DNA of 64,000 bases from [Clostridium] hylemonae DSM 15053 (GCF_008281175.1 NZ_CP036524.1:3224001-3288000), one strand, 5' to 3'. Counted from the stretch's first letter, positions 7,893 to 16,903 are shown. The notes: generated from the letters alone by a model not told the origin. Translations and numbers: made by a program.

Positions 7893-8474
7893 TCATTCCA
7901 CAAGCTTCATTATGCTTTCAGCCCACAGTCCGGCCATCCGCCTGTGCCCTTCTTCGGAAGCATGGATGCCGTCCAGATAAAATGACGCGGTACCGGCGGG
8001 ATCATCCGGAATACTTTGACGGAAATCTATGAGCGGCACACCGAAGCTGTCCGCAAATGCCATCAGCCAGTCGCTGTATTCCCCGAGCAGCCGGCCGACG
8101 CACTCTCCGGACGCGAACGCCTTCCATTTGTCAGAAAGCCCGGCTTCATACACAGGAAGCGGACTGCCGATCACCGGCCTGATCCTGCGGTGCATACAGC
8201 GAAATACCATTGCCGCCATATTACATTTTGCCTCTGCGATGCTTCCTGAAAAAAAGATGTCATTGCTCCCTCCCATCACAAATATCACATCCGGCCCGCT
8301 GCCTGCCGCGTCTGTCTCAAATCTGGACAGCATGCCCCCTGTCGTATCTCCGTTTATTCCTTTATTGACGATCTCACTTCCAGGCATTGCACGCGAAGCA
8401 AGGGCAGTCCAGACGGACGCCCTTTTTACTCCATACCCATATGTAAGACTGTCACCAATACAGACGATTCTCAT
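7893..8474 (-). CDS. SGNH/GDSL-family hydrolase
   Basis: A 193-residue SGNH hydrolase. It shows GDSLTYG with the nucleophile serine at the N-terminus, a conserved glycine/asparagine block GGSND, and the C-terminal Asp-His pair in DGIHASEEGH. Members hydrolyse esters, often deacetylating sugars or removing acyl groups. There is no signal peptide, so it is cytoplasmic. The open frame reaches 8528, but only the ATG at 8474 has a well-placed AGGAGG (7 bases) and it avoids overlap with the lipoate ligase gene. It is the last gene of the dehydrogenase operon. A role in removing acyl groups from an imported substrate is possible but unproven. Confidence 0.82.
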   Translation of the reverse strand: MRIVCIGDSLTYGYGVKRASVWTALASRAMPGSEIVNKGINGDTTGGMLSRFETDAAGSGPDVIFVMGGSNDIFFSGSIAEAKCNMAAMVFRCMHRRIRPVIGSPLPVYEAGLSDKWKAFASGECVGRLLGEYSDWLMAFADSFGVPLIDFRQSIPDDPAGTASFYLDGIHASEEGHRRMAGLWAESIMKLVE

Positions 8475-8490
8475 GCACATTCCTCCTGCC

Positions 8491-9492
8491 TCATTCCGGA
8501 ACACAGCAGATACAGGCCGCGACTTCATTTGCCTCGATCGTTCCGAAGTAATCCCTTATCCGGAACTCCTGAAGCACCTCCAGCACCTCCTCGTACCGGT
8601 ATCTGCATCCCGTAAGCCTCCCGGCCACCTCAGAGGCCGGCCGCAGCGCCATAAAGTCTCCGTACATCAGACACTCTTCTATCCGGCCCTCTCTTACGTT
8701 CATGTATACTTCCACCGTGCCGCCCTCATATTTTTTATAGTTATGAATGGCACAGTTTATCGGCTGTCCGTAATTCCATTCCCACGTCTCATATTTTTCC
8801 CGCTTCAGCCGTTCAATCTGTACAAGCTCCTTCTCCGGCAGCTTCAGCATATCATAACCGGAGTCCTCGAGCATCTTTTCCGCAAGACGCTCCCGGAAGA
8901 CGTCCATCGTGATCTCATCCGGCACATAATCCTTTATATTGCCCACACGGCTTTTTACCGACTTCACCGCTTTGGAGTTAAATTTTTCGCTCCTCACATT
9001 CAGGCTTTTGGATACGACAGATAAGTCAGAATCAAAGAGCAGGCAGCCGTGATGCAGGATCCGGTTCTTGTAGATTCTCTGTGCAGTGCCGGACACCTTC
9101 CTGTCCTCTATCATAATGTCGTTGCGCCCGCTGAATTCCGCCTTCGCCCCCAGTTCTCTCAGCACCTCGATGACAGGTCCTGTAAAATGCTTCATCTCAT
9201 CCCGGCCTTCCTCCCCTCTGTCCGCAATGACAGAGTAGTTCAGATTACCAAGGTCATGATACACAGCCCCGCCTCCCGTCGTCCTTCGCACGACCCGGAT
9301 GCCGTGTTCCTTCACAAACTGCTGGTTGATCTCCTCCATGGCATTCTGGTGTCTTCCGACCACGATCGTATTGTCATTCTGCCAGAGCATGACAATGACA
9401 CCTTCCATATGATGCGTCAGAAGATATTCCTCCAGTGCAAGATTATAATAAGGATCGGTACAATTATTTACAACAAGGTAATTATTTTTCAT
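8491..9492 (-). CDS. lplA: Lipoate-protein ligase A
   Basis: 333 residues. It has the biotin/lipoate ligase fold motifs: NNDTIVVGRHQNAMEEIN, RRTTGGGAVYHDLGNLNYS, and KVSGTAQRIYKNRILHHGCLL with the adenylate-binding lysine context. A C-terminal accessory domain follows. It would attach lipoate to the lipoyl domain of the E2 subunit encoded four genes upstream in the same operon. The ATG at 9492 overlaps the last codons of the FGGY kinase gene (9482-9492) and has AGGTGG eight bases before it, so translational coupling is likely; the longer frame to 9528 is rejected. Dedicated lipoylation genes are common beside acetoin-dehydrogenase-type operons. Confidence 0.92.
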   Translation of the reverse strand: MKNNYLVVNNCTDPYYNLALEEYLLTHHMEGVIVMLWQNDNTIVVGRHQNAMEEINQQFVKEHGIRVVRRTTGGGAVYHDLGNLNYSVIADRGEEGRDEMKHFTGPVIEVLRELGAKAEFSGRNDIMIEDRKVSGTAQRIYKNRILHHGCLLFDSDLSVVSKSLNVRSEKFNSKAVKSVKSRVGNIKDYVPDEITMDVFRERLAEKMLEDSGYDMLKLPEKELVQIERLKREKYETWEWNYGQPINCAIHNYKKYEGGTVEVYMNVREGRIEECLMYGDFMALRPASEVAGRLTGCRYRYEEVLEVLQEFRIRDYFGTIEANEVAACICCVPE

Positions 9493-11032
9493 ACTTTTTC
9501 GCCACCTGGTATAAATCAGTAAAATCATTCTTCAGATGCGCATATAAGTTCCGGTATATTTCAAAGTATTCCATATAGCGCTCATGCGTCTCCTGATTCG
9601 GTTCCATATAATCAATATAGTTTACTTTTTCCTTGGCTATCGAAAAGTCTTCAAACACGCCTACGCTCACTCCCGCCAGAATAGCATCCCCGTAAGGCGC
9701 TCCGACACGGTTTTCCACAAATGCGGTCGGGACATTGAACACATCTGTGATGATCCTCCTCCAGAGCTTGCTCTTCGCTCCGCCTTCATTGAGGATGATC
9801 GGCGCATTTGCCTTGATCCCCTTCTCCAGCATAAGTCTGTAATTATCATACAGCGCATATGCAACACCTTCCATCATGGCACGTATGAGATGCCCCTTTG
9901 TGTGGTGGAGCGACAGGCCGAACACCGTCCCCCTCGCATATGCGTTCCAGAGCACGGTGCGCTCCCCCATAAGATACGGGAGCACGATAAGCCCTTCACT
10001 GCCGGCCGGCACTTTCTCTGCCTCTTTGTTCATGATATCATATACATCCATATCTGACATCAGTTTTGCGGTGGCATGTTCCATCTGGCAGAAATTATCC
10101 CGGATATACCGGAGCACCTGTCCCCCGGTGAGCACGACAGCTATGGAAATGAAGTCGTTGCAGGAATTGGTCGTGTAGGCATCATTGCACACAAGATCAA
10201 TAAATTCTCTGCTGTCATTTACAACACCCATGACACCGCACGTTCCGAGATTGATCTGCACATCGCCCGGGGCGATGGCGCCGCCGCCCACAAAACCGGC
10301 ATTGCAGTCCACCTGTCCGGCGCAGACCGGTATGCCCGGCACAAGTCCAAGTTCTTCTGCCGCACGTTCCGTGACCGTCCCGACGATATACTCGCACGGA
10401 TACAGATCCGGCATAAGTTCCATGTCAATGCCAAGCTTATCCATCAGCTCCCTGTTGAACTCTTTTTTCCTGATATCATACGCGACACCCCAGAATCCGC
10501 CGTGGGAATAGCTCATGGCTGCCCGGCCCGTCATGCGCAGCCTGACAAAGCCGTCGATCGTCAGCGTCTTCCAGATCCTGGCGTAATCGTCCGGTCGGTT
10601 ATTCTTCTCCCACATGATATTCACCATGGTCGGATAATCCTCGATCCGGTTGCCGTTGATTTGAAATATCTCATCCACCCCGATCTGTTCCCTGAGCCAC
10701 TCTACTTCCTTAACGGCCCGCCGGTCCATCAGATTATAAGCGCGGTTGATAGGACGTCCGTCCTTATCGACCATGACAAGGCACGGCTGCGCTGATGATA
10801 TGCCGATCCCCCGGATCTCCTGGGGTGATATGCCCGCCTTCTTCATACAGTCTCTTATCGTCCCGCACGCCAGTGTCCAGTAATTCTCTGCATCGTGCTC
10901 AGACCACGAAGGTTTGTCTACGTAAATGGGGTACTCCTGGAAGGAATATGCGAGCACGTCCGCATGTTCATCAATTATACACGCCTTTCCGCCCCCCGTT
11001 CCGTAGTCAAGGCCTATCATATATTTTCCCAT
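9482..11032 (-). CDS. FGGY-family carbohydrate kinase (xylulokinase-like)
   Basis: 516 residues with the two actin-like domains of FGGY kinases. N-terminal phosphate loop LDYGTGGGKACIID; SWSEHDAENYW; nucleotide-binding ILNEGGAKSKLWRRIITDVF near residue 400. The family phosphorylates ketoses, polyols or sugar acids; the sequence is of the xylulokinase/FGGY group but the substrate cannot be read. It lies 12 bases after the E3 gene and overlaps lplA by 11 bases, so it belongs to the dehydrogenase operon. AAGGAGG precedes ATG. Its presence in a 2-oxoacid dehydrogenase operon is unusual and hints that the operon degrades a carbohydrate-derived compound rather than acetoin alone. Confidence 0.88.
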   Translation of the reverse strand: MGKYMIGLDYGTGGGKACIIDEHADVLAYSFQEYPIYVDKPSWSEHDAENYWTLACGTIRDCMKKAGISPQEIRGIGISSAQPCLVMVDKDGRPINRAYNLMDRRAVKEVEWLREQIGVDEIFQINGNRIEDYPTMVNIMWEKNNRPDDYARIWKTLTIDGFVRLRMTGRAAMSYSHGGFWGVAYDIRKKEFNRELMDKLGIDMELMPDLYPCEYIVGTVTERAAEELGLVPGIPVCAGQVDCNAGFVGGGAIAPGDVQINLGTCGVMGVVNDSREFIDLVCNDAYTTNSCNDFISIAVVLTGGQVLRYIRDNFCQMEHATAKLMSDMDVYDIMNKEAEKVPAGSEGLIVLPYLMGERTVLWNAYARGTVFGLSLHHTKGHLIRAMMEGVAYALYDNYRLMLEKGIKANAPIILNEGGAKSKLWRRIITDVFNVPTAFVENRVGAPYGDAILAGVSVGVFEDFSIAKEKVNYIDYMEPNQETHERYMEYFEIYRNLYAHLKNDFTDLYQVAKKYEK

Positions 11033-11044
11033 ACTGCTTCCTCC

Positions 11045-12436
11045 TTATTTTACAGCTTTGTGCACGCTCTTTCCAAAGCAGTCAAGAGCCGCTTCCCTGA
11101 TCATTTCCGACAGCGACGGATGTGCCACTATCATCCTCTCCCACTCGTCAAGTGTCGTTTTGTTCCTGACCGCCTCGGAGGCAAACGCGATCATCTCCGG
11201 GGCATTTTCACCTGTGATATGTACGCCAAGCGTCGTCTTCCTTTCTCTGTCCATGACGACCCGCACAAGACCGTCCGCCCCTTCTGCCAGCGCCATCCCG
11301 TTGGCGCTGTAGGCAAATTCTCCGGTCACCGCCGCAATTCCTTCTTCTTCGGCTTTTGCCGCGCTCATTCCCACTGCCGCAAAGGCCGGCATCGTATAGA
11401 TGCATCTCGGCATAACGCGCAGGTCTGCAGGCTCCCTGCGGGAGGTGATGTTTCTCACCGCCGCCTCACCTTCCGCGTAGGCGGCGTGCGCCAGCTGGTA
11501 TCCACCGGCCGCGTCGCCGATGGCATAGATATGGGGCACGCTCGTCTCCATGTATTCATCTACCTGTATCTCCCCCTTTGCAGTGAGCGCAATGCCCGCC
11601 GCTCCGGTATCGATCCCGTTCAGATTCGGCTTTCTCCCGGTAGCCATAAGCACAACATCCGCGTCAGCCTGTCCGTTTTCTTCTCCTTCGTAAATGACCC
11701 GGAACCTGTCTTTTGTCTTCTCCACCTTTTGGACTTTCGTCCCGCACAATATATGTATGCCCCGCTTTTTAAGCGAGCGGGTCATGTATGCCACCGCCTG
11801 TCTGTCTTCCGCCGGGAACAGCTCCGGAAGCACTTCGATGACCGTCACCTCCGAACCGAGGGAACTGTACGCGCTTGCCAGCTCCATACCGATGACTCCC
11901 CCTCCGATGACCACAAGCCGCGCCGGGACCTTTTCCAGTTCAAGCGCCTCTGTGCTCGTTATCGTATACTCTGCCCCCTGTATCGGAATGGAAGCGGAGA
12001 CAGAACCGGTAGCGATAATGAGGTCTCTTCCCTTATACACCTGTCCGCCGCACTCTGCCTCGCCCGGAGCGGAGACGCTGGCAAAACCGCGCACTACCTT
12101 CACATTATTTACCTTCAGCAGATGATCCACACCTGCCACGAGCTTATCCACCACTTCCTTCCGTCCTTTCTGTATCTTCCGGAAGCTGAACAGCCCGCAT
12201 TCTTTAAAGATATTCTGCTTTGTAAGCGCCCGCACCTTCTCCATGGCCGCCGCCTTGTCAAGCAGATACTTTGTCGGTATACATCCCACATTCAGACAGG
12301 TGCCGCCGATGTGCCCGCCTTCAAACAATACGACAGACAGCCCTTTCTTTGCGGCCGTTATGGCGGCTGAATAACCGCCCGGCCCGCCGCCGACCACGAT
12401 CAGATCGAACTCTTCCTTCACCCTGTTATCTTCCAT
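11045..12436 (-). CDS. lpdA: Dihydrolipoyl dehydrogenase (E3)
   Basis: 463 residues. FAD motif VVGGGPGGYSAA at the N-terminus; redox disulfide GGTCLNVGCIPTK; NAD motif VVIGGGVIGMELASAYSSLG; second FAD site YAIGDAAGGYQLAH; dimer-interface catalytic histidine in HPSLSEM. It reoxidises dihydrolipoamide of the E2 subunit with NAD. The frame is open to 12583, but residues before MEDNRVKEEFDLIV are not conserved and overlap E2; the ATG at 12436 follows an AAGGGGGG site and lies 17 bases after the E2 stop. Unlike many acetoin-type E3 proteins it lacks an N-terminal lipoyl domain. Confidence 0.93.
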   Translation of the reverse strand: MEDNRVKEEFDLIVVGGGPGGYSAAITAAKKGLSVVLFEGGHIGGTCLNVGCIPTKYLLDKAAAMEKVRALTKQNIFKECGLFSFRKIQKGRKEVVDKLVAGVDHLLKVNNVKVVRGFASVSAPGEAECGGQVYKGRDLIIATGSVSASIPIQGAEYTITSTEALELEKVPARLVVIGGGVIGMELASAYSSLGSEVTVIEVLPELFPAEDRQAVAYMTRSLKKRGIHILCGTKVQKVEKTKDRFRVIYEGEENGQADADVVLMATGRKPNLNGIDTGAAGIALTAKGEIQVDEYMETSVPHIYAIGDAAGGYQLAHAAYAEGEAAVRNITSRREPADLRVMPRCIYTMPAFAAVGMSAAKAEEEGIAAVTGEFAYSANGMALAEGADGLVRVVMDRERKTTLGVHITGENAPEMIAFASEAVRNKTTLDEWERMIVAHPSLSEMIREAALDCFGKSVHKAVK

Positions 12437-12453
12437 TTTAGCGCCCCCCTTAT

Positions 12454-13716
12454 CTACAGCAGTGCCATTGCCGGATCTTCTATCAGAGACTTCAATTCCG
12501 CCAGGAACTGCGCTCCATATGCGCCGTCGACGACACGGTGGTCGAAGCTTCCCGTAAGATTCATCACCGGAACCGCCGACCATTGTCCATCTTCAAGCAC
12601 CGGCTTTTCCTGGACGGCGCCCACGGCCAGTATGCACACTTCAGGCGGGTTGATGATAGCGTCAAACTGTGTCACCGGATACATGCCGAGGTTAGACAGG
12701 GTGATCGTTCCGCCCGACATGTCATCGGCCGTTAGCTTCCCTTCCCGCGCGCGGCTTATGTTGGCCTTGTTCGCCTCACATATCTCCGTTATATTTTTTT
12801 CATTTACCGCTCTCACGACCGGAACGATAAGTCCGTCGTCCACAGATACGGCCAGACCGATATTCACATCCTTATGCAGCAGAATTGCGTTGTCTGTGTA
12901 AGAAGCATTGACATACGGATACTTGCGCACAGCCGCTTCCATACATTTGAACAAAATATCATTGTAAGATATTTTAAAGCCGGCCTTATTGTCGTTGACT
13001 TTCGCCCGGAAGGCAATGCACCGCTCCATATTTACTTCTACGGTCGCTCTGAATACCGGAATATTCTGTGAACTCTCCAGCATCCTGCGGGCGATCGTCC
13101 TGCGCATCGAGGTGAGCGGCACTTCAGTGACAGCTGCGCCTTCTGCTACCGCCCTGCGCGGCGCGTTCTCGATGTAGATCTGTACATCCGAACGTTTCAG
13201 GATATGCTTTCCTGTAAAGGCCGCAGCATCGCTGAGGGAGATCCCGTGCTCTCTGGCGAGCAGTTTCGCGTTCGGCATCGCTTTTACTTCCCCTGTATCC
13301 GTATGTACGGACGGCGCCTGCTCCTGCTTTGGCGCGGACGCATAGCGGACAGGTCCGGACGGATCGATGGGCTGATATTCGTCCTCCTCCTCTTCTGTCT
13401 GAGACACCGGCATCGCGGCCGCCCCATGACCTGAAGCGCTGCCTCCTCCCGCTCTCGCCTCTGCTTCCTGTCTGTCGCTCTCATCACCGATCAGCGCCAG
13501 AACCTCCCCGGCAGCGGCACTGTCTCCTTCTTCTACCAGGATCGCAAGCACCGTGCCCTTGGCAAAGCTTTCCACTGAGAGGGTGGCCTTATCCGTCTCC
13601 ACGGTGAGAAGCTCGTCGCCTCTTTTGACCTTATCTCCTTTTTTTACCAGCCAGGCGCCCACGGTGGAAGTGTCTGTCGTCTGCCCTCCGGCCGGCATCG
13701 TTATCTCTTTTATCAT
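12454..13716 (-). CDS. Dihydrolipoamide acyltransferase (E2)
   Basis: 420 residues with standard E2 order: one lipoyl domain (about 1-78, lysine in ETDKATLSVES), a Q/E-rich and A-rich linker, a peripheral-subunit-binding domain (about 145-182, AMPNAKLLAREHGISLSDAAAFTGKH broken here by family convention) and the acyltransferase core (about 195-420) with catalytic GSFDHRVVDG near the end. It transfers an acyl group from lipoamide to CoA. It follows the aldolase-like gene by 14 bases and precedes E3. The acyl donor (acetyl from acetoin or pyruvate, or another group) is not fixed by sequence. Confidence 0.92.
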   Translation of the reverse strand: MIKEITMPAGGQTTDTSTVGAWLVKKGDKVKRGDELLTVETDKATLSVESFAKGTVLAILVEEGDSAAAGEVLALIGDESDRQEAEARAGGGSASGHGAAAMPVSQTEEEEDEYQPIDPSGPVRYASAPKQEQAPSVHTDTGEVKAMPNAKLLAREHGISLSDAAAFTGKHILKRSDVQIYIENAPRRAVAEGAAVTEVPLTSMRRTIARRMLESSQNIPVFRATVEVNMERCIAFRAKVNDNKAGFKISYNDILFKCMEAAVRKYPYVNASYTDNAILLHKDVNIGLAVSVDDGLIVPVVRAVNEKNITEICEANKANISRAREGKLTADDMSGGTITLSNLGMYPVTQFDAIINPPEVCILAVGAVQEKPVLEDGQWSAVPVMNLTGSFDHRVVDGAYGAQFLAELKSLIEDPAMALL

Positions 13717-13730
13717 AATTTTCTACCACC

Positions 13731-14645
13731 TTAAAATGCTTTGTTCTCTCCGTTCAGTGCGCGGATCGTCTCTTCCACATACGCGATGACCGCTTCCTGC
13801 TCTTTCACGATCATATCCTTGCCGGCGCCTCTTCCGAGGACGTCATTCGGATCCATGTGGTCCACATCATGTTCTGCAAGATAGGCTTTCACCGCGTTAA
13901 TGGCCGCCCGTTTCATCCCCGTGCCAAAGTTCACCTTTGCCACGCCCATCGCCGCCGCTTTGGACAGATCTTCGTGAGCGATACTCGTGCCGCCGTGCAG
14001 TACGAGCGGGATATCGATCTCTTTCGCAAGTGTCCGGAGGGCGTCGTAGTTGATCGTCACTTTTCCGTCTTCTTTCAGGTGACAGTTGCCGACGGCCACA
14101 GCCACGGCATCTATGCCTGTCTCTTTCACAAAGCTGCGGCAAAGTTCAGGGTCTGTGTCCTCTCCTTCGTGAATCTCTCCTGTCGCTGAGTTGAAAAGCG
14201 GCAGCTCCCCGACTTCCCCTTCCACGGCCACGCCTTTTGCGTGCGCTTTCTCCACGATCCGCTTCTGGATCTCTGTGAGTTCCTGAAGCGGAAGTGCGTC
14301 GGAGGCGAATACAGGGGCGAACATGACCATGTCAAAGCCTGTCTCGGCCGCCTCGATGACCATAGCTTCATCATCCGATTCATTCAAAAGCAGCGCTACC
14401 GGAACCTTCGCTTCCTCCGCTATTTTAGACAGCATGGCATAATACACGGCAAGACTTTCTTTGTAACGCCTCTTGGCCTCCCCGACATAAGTGCCGCACA
14501 CGCCGATCATGACCGGTGACTTTACGTTTTCCGCCGCCCTCACCATCGCGAGTGTAGACTGCAGGTCCCAGCTCTCAAAATATCCGACTGCGTATTTATT
14601 TTCAAGTGCGTGTCCAAGCAACTCTTTCACTGTTATTCTGCTCAT
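13731..14645 (-). CDS. Class II aldolase-family protein with altered active site
   Basis: 304 residues aligned along the class II ketose-bisphosphate aldolase (KbaY/GatY/FbaA) family. Retained are GEVGEL, the histidine in AVAVGNCHLKEDG, LVLHGGTSI and KVNFGTGMKRA. The hallmark HLDH segment, which holds the catalytic aspartate and a zinc-binding histidine, reads LLNE here (residues 86-89), so Asp becomes N88 and His becomes E89; the usual SVMIDGS becomes DMVMFAP. It may have different metal chemistry, be a non-canonical lyase or isomerase, or be regulatory. It sits between E1 beta and E2 in the dehydrogenase operon (33 and 14 bases apart), so co-function with the complex is likely. Confidence 0.8.
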   Translation of the reverse strand: MSRITVKELLGHALENKYAVGYFESWDLQSTLAMVRAAENVKSPVMIGVCGTYVGEAKRRYKESLAVYYAMLSKIAEEAKVPVALLLNESDDEAMVIEAAETGFDMVMFAPVFASDALPLQELTEIQKRIVEKAHAKGVAVEGEVGELPLFNSATGEIHEGEDTDPELCRSFVKETGIDAVAVAVGNCHLKEDGKVTINYDALRTLAKEIDIPLVLHGGTSIAHEDLSKAAAMGVAKVNFGTGMKRAAINAVKAYLAEHDVDHMDPNDVLGRGAGKDMIVKEQEAVIAYVEETIRALNGENKAF

Positions 14646-14678
14646 AATTTTTTCATCCTTTCACATCGTCTCTTGTTG

Positions 14679-15692
14679 TTAAAACTCTGCCAGTTCCCGC
14701 GCCGCATCCATAATACGCTCCGTACTTGGAATCACAAAATTCTCCATCGGAGACGCAAACGGTACCGGGGTGTCATATGCCGCCACGATCTTTACAGGTG
14801 CGTCCAGGTCAAATATATTGTGCTCCGCAACATGTGCGGCAACCTGCGCCCCCCATCCGTTGTTCTGATGATCTTCATGCACGATAAGCAGCTTTCCCGT
14901 CTTTTTGAGCGACTCTGTCACTGTCTCGTAGTCAAACGGCACAAGCGTTCTCGGGTCAATGACTTCGCAGCTGATCCCTTCTGCCTCCAGCTTCTTTGCG
15001 GCCTCCTGCGCGCGGTAGCTCATAAGAAGGTTCGCAACGATCGTCACGTCGCTGCCTTCTCTCCGCACGGCGGCCTTTCCAAATTCCACCGTGTAGTCCT
15101 CTTCCGGCACTTCCCCGGACGTTTTGATGGCGTCTTTTTCTTTTCTCGTTCCTCCGTACAACAGCTTGTGTTCAAATACGAGCACCGGATCATCGTCCCG
15201 GATTGCCTGCTTCATCAACCCCTTCGCGTCATACGGCGTGGACGGGCAGATCACTTTAAGTCCGGGCACGTGTGTAAAATAGCTCTCCAGACTCTGGGCA
15301 TGCTGCGCGCCTCGATTCGTCGCTCCGCAGGGCGCCCTCATGACCATCGGCACATGTACGGTCCCGCCGGACATGTAACACATTTTGGCCGCCTGATTCA
15401 CGAGCTGGTCCATCATACAGAACAGGAAATCACCGTACTGGAGGTCTGCCACCGGACGCATACCGGTGATGCCGGCGCCGACGCACACTCCTGATATGAG
15501 GATCTCGGCGATGGGTGTATTGATGACCCGTTCCGGCCCGAATTCCTCAAGAAGACCCTTCGTCACCGTGAACGCCCCTCCCATTCCACCTTTTATATCT
15601 ACGTCTTCCCCAAGGCAGAAGACGGTGTTGTCTCTTCTCATCTCTTCCTGGATCGCCTGTTTTAAGGCGTCCGCTATGGACATTTCAGCCAT
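14679..15692 (-). CDS. 2-oxoacid/acetoin dehydrogenase E1 beta subunit
   Basis: 337 residues of the transketolase-like pyrimidine and C-terminal domains of E1 beta: EEMRRDNTVFCLGEDV, INTPIAEILISGVCVGAGITGMRPVADLQYGDF, and HEDHQNNGWGAQVAAHVAEH. With E1 alpha it forms the thiamine-diphosphate decarboxylase component. Closest by feel to AcoB of acetoin dehydrogenases and to branched-chain types, not to the large PDH E1. Its ATG shares one base with the E1 alpha stop (TAATG), indicating translational coupling; AAGGAGG is well placed. Confidence 0.92.
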   Translation of the reverse strand: MAEMSIADALKQAIQEEMRRDNTVFCLGEDVDIKGGMGGAFTVTKGLLEEFGPERVINTPIAEILISGVCVGAGITGMRPVADLQYGDFLFCMMDQLVNQAAKMCYMSGGTVHVPMVMRAPCGATNRGAQHAQSLESYFTHVPGLKVICPSTPYDAKGLMKQAIRDDDPVLVFEHKLLYGGTRKEKDAIKTSGEVPEEDYTVEFGKAAVRREGSDVTIVANLLMSYRAQEAAKKLEAEGISCEVIDPRTLVPFDYETVTESLKKTGKLLIVHEDHQNNGWGAQVAAHVAEHNIFDLDAPVKIVAAYDTPVPFASPMENFVIPSTERIMDAARELAEF

Positions 15693-16675
15693 TATGCATT
15701 TCCTCCTTCCCAGTATACGTCCCGGAGTGCAGATTCCGGGTCCGGGTCTTTGCTGTTCTTTGCATATTCCACTTCCGCTTCTATCTCTGCTTCTATCTCT
15801 TCTTCTATCCGGATCAGTTCTTCTTCACTGATGATCTCTTCCTCAAGCAGCCGCTTCCTGAATGACTGTACCGGATCTCTGGAAAACCACTCTTTCTCCT
15901 CATCCTCCGGCCGGTAACCGCAGGCGTCATTTCTCGAGTGTCCGCCGATGCGGTACGTCTTAAGCTCCAGGATCGTAGGGCCTTCCCCTTTTCTTGCGCG
16001 TTCGATCGCCCGCGCGGCCGCCTCGTTTACAGCCAGTACATCATTGCCGTCCACGACTTCCGCCGGTATCCCGTATGCCGGCCCTCTGTCCGCAGCAACG
16101 TTCTCAAGATTACAGGTCATCTTGATGGAAGTCGTTGCAGAATAAAGATTATTTTCGCACACATAGACGACCGGAAGCTTCCACACCGCAGCCGCGTTCA
16201 GCGCCTCGTGAAAGGCGCCCTCATTGCTCGCCCCGTCTCCGAAAAAGCAGACCGCCACATTGTCTGTCTTCATCAGCTTGCACCGGAGCGCCACGCCTGC
16301 GGCGATCGGCAGGTTCCCGCCTACGATGGCGTTTGCCGTGATGGCGCCGACCGAAATATCTCCGGTGTGCATTGCGCCGCCTTTTCCTTTGCAGCATCCT
16401 TCCGCTTTGCCGAACATCTCACACATCATGGAGCGTAAGCTGACTCCTTTTGCCAGATCATGGCCTGCCGGCCTGTGAGTCGTCAATATGTAATCCTCTT
16501 TCCTGAGATCATATATCATCCCCACCGCGCAGGCTTCCTGGCCATGGGACTGGTGAATCGTTCCCGGCATGATTCCTTCCAGAAACAGATAATAAATAGT
16601 TTCCTCGTACTGGCGGATAAGGTACATATCCCTGTACATTCCGACCGCCCGTTCTCTTTCAGGCATTTTCTGCAT
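15692..16675 (-). CDS. 2-oxoacid/acetoin dehydrogenase E1 alpha subunit
   Basis: 327 residues. ThDP-binding GDGASNEGAFHEALNAAAVW with downstream NNLYSATTS, plus LTTHRPAGHDLAKG and GKGGAMHTGD. The length and HRPAGHDLAKG type match AcoA-like E1 alpha proteins of acetoin dehydrogenases. First gene of the operon E1 alpha, E1 beta, aldolase-like, E2, E3, FGGY kinase, lplA, SGNH hydrolase, all minus strand with small gaps or overlaps. A strong promoter lies at 16762-16790. The C-terminus is rich in glutamate. Acetoin is the simplest substrate; the sugar enzymes in the operon suggest another 2-oxo compound. Confidence 0.92.
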   Translation of the reverse strand: MQKMPERERAVGMYRDMYLIRQYEETIYYLFLEGIMPGTIHQSHGQEACAVGMIYDLRKEDYILTTHRPAGHDLAKGVSLRSMMCEMFGKAEGCCKGKGGAMHTGDISVGAITANAIVGGNLPIAAGVALRCKLMKTDNVAVCFFGDGASNEGAFHEALNAAAVWKLPVVYVCENNLYSATTSIKMTCNLENVAADRGPAYGIPAEVVDGNDVLAVNEAAARAIERARKGEGPTILELKTYRIGGHSRNDACGYRPEDEEKEWFSRDPVQSFRKRLLEEEIISEEELIRIEEEIEAEIEAEVEYAKNSKDPDPESALRDVYWEGGNA

Positions 16676-16761
16676 AACGCACTCTCCTTGTCATCGTAAA
16701 ATCAAAATAAATATAAAAGTAATATAGAAAAGCTATTTAACATGTTAAACTCTATGCTCTT

Positions 16762-16790
16762 ATTATATTTTCAAAAAGTTATATATTCAA
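16762..16790 (-). promoter_or_regulatory. Promoter of the dehydrogenase operon
   Basis: Reading the minus strand, TTGAAT (16790-16785) and TATAAT (16767-16762) are separated by 17 bases. The leader to the E1 alpha ATG is about 80 bases. Confidence 0.7.
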
Positions 16791-16838
16791 CATTTTGAGC
16801 CGTGTGTGATGTTCGTATTAAAACATTTCAGACTCATA

Positions 16839-16858
16839 TTTGTTCATTTATAAACAAA
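16839..16858. promoter_or_regulatory. Inverted repeat, candidate DeoR operator
   Basis: TTTGTT (16839-16844) and AACAAA (16853-16858) form an inverted repeat with an 8-base spacer, between the two divergent promoters. Placement suggests control of the deoR gene and perhaps of the dehydrogenase operon. Inference from position and symmetry only. Confidence 0.4.
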
Positions 16859-16874
16859 ATCGTATCTATTCGGG

Positions 16875-16903
16875 TTGTCAAACAGAATGCGTTGTTATAA
16901 AAT
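16875..16903 (+). promoter_or_regulatory. Promoter of the DeoR regulator gene
   Basis: TTGTCA at 16875-16880 and TAAAAT at 16898-16903 with a 17-base spacer. The leader carries AAAGGGGA before the ATG at 16940. Confidence 0.6.

Noticed and set aside
10895-12370. 491-codon plus-strand frame over the kinase and E3 genes
   Set aside because: Long only because the opposite strand is GC-biased; it crosses two real genes and is rich in His, Arg and Cys with no motif.
12437-12583. 49-residue N-terminal extension of the dihydrolipoyl dehydrogenase
   Set aside because: It overlaps the E2 gene, is Arg/Gly-rich and not conserved; the ATG at 12436 has a good ribosome site.
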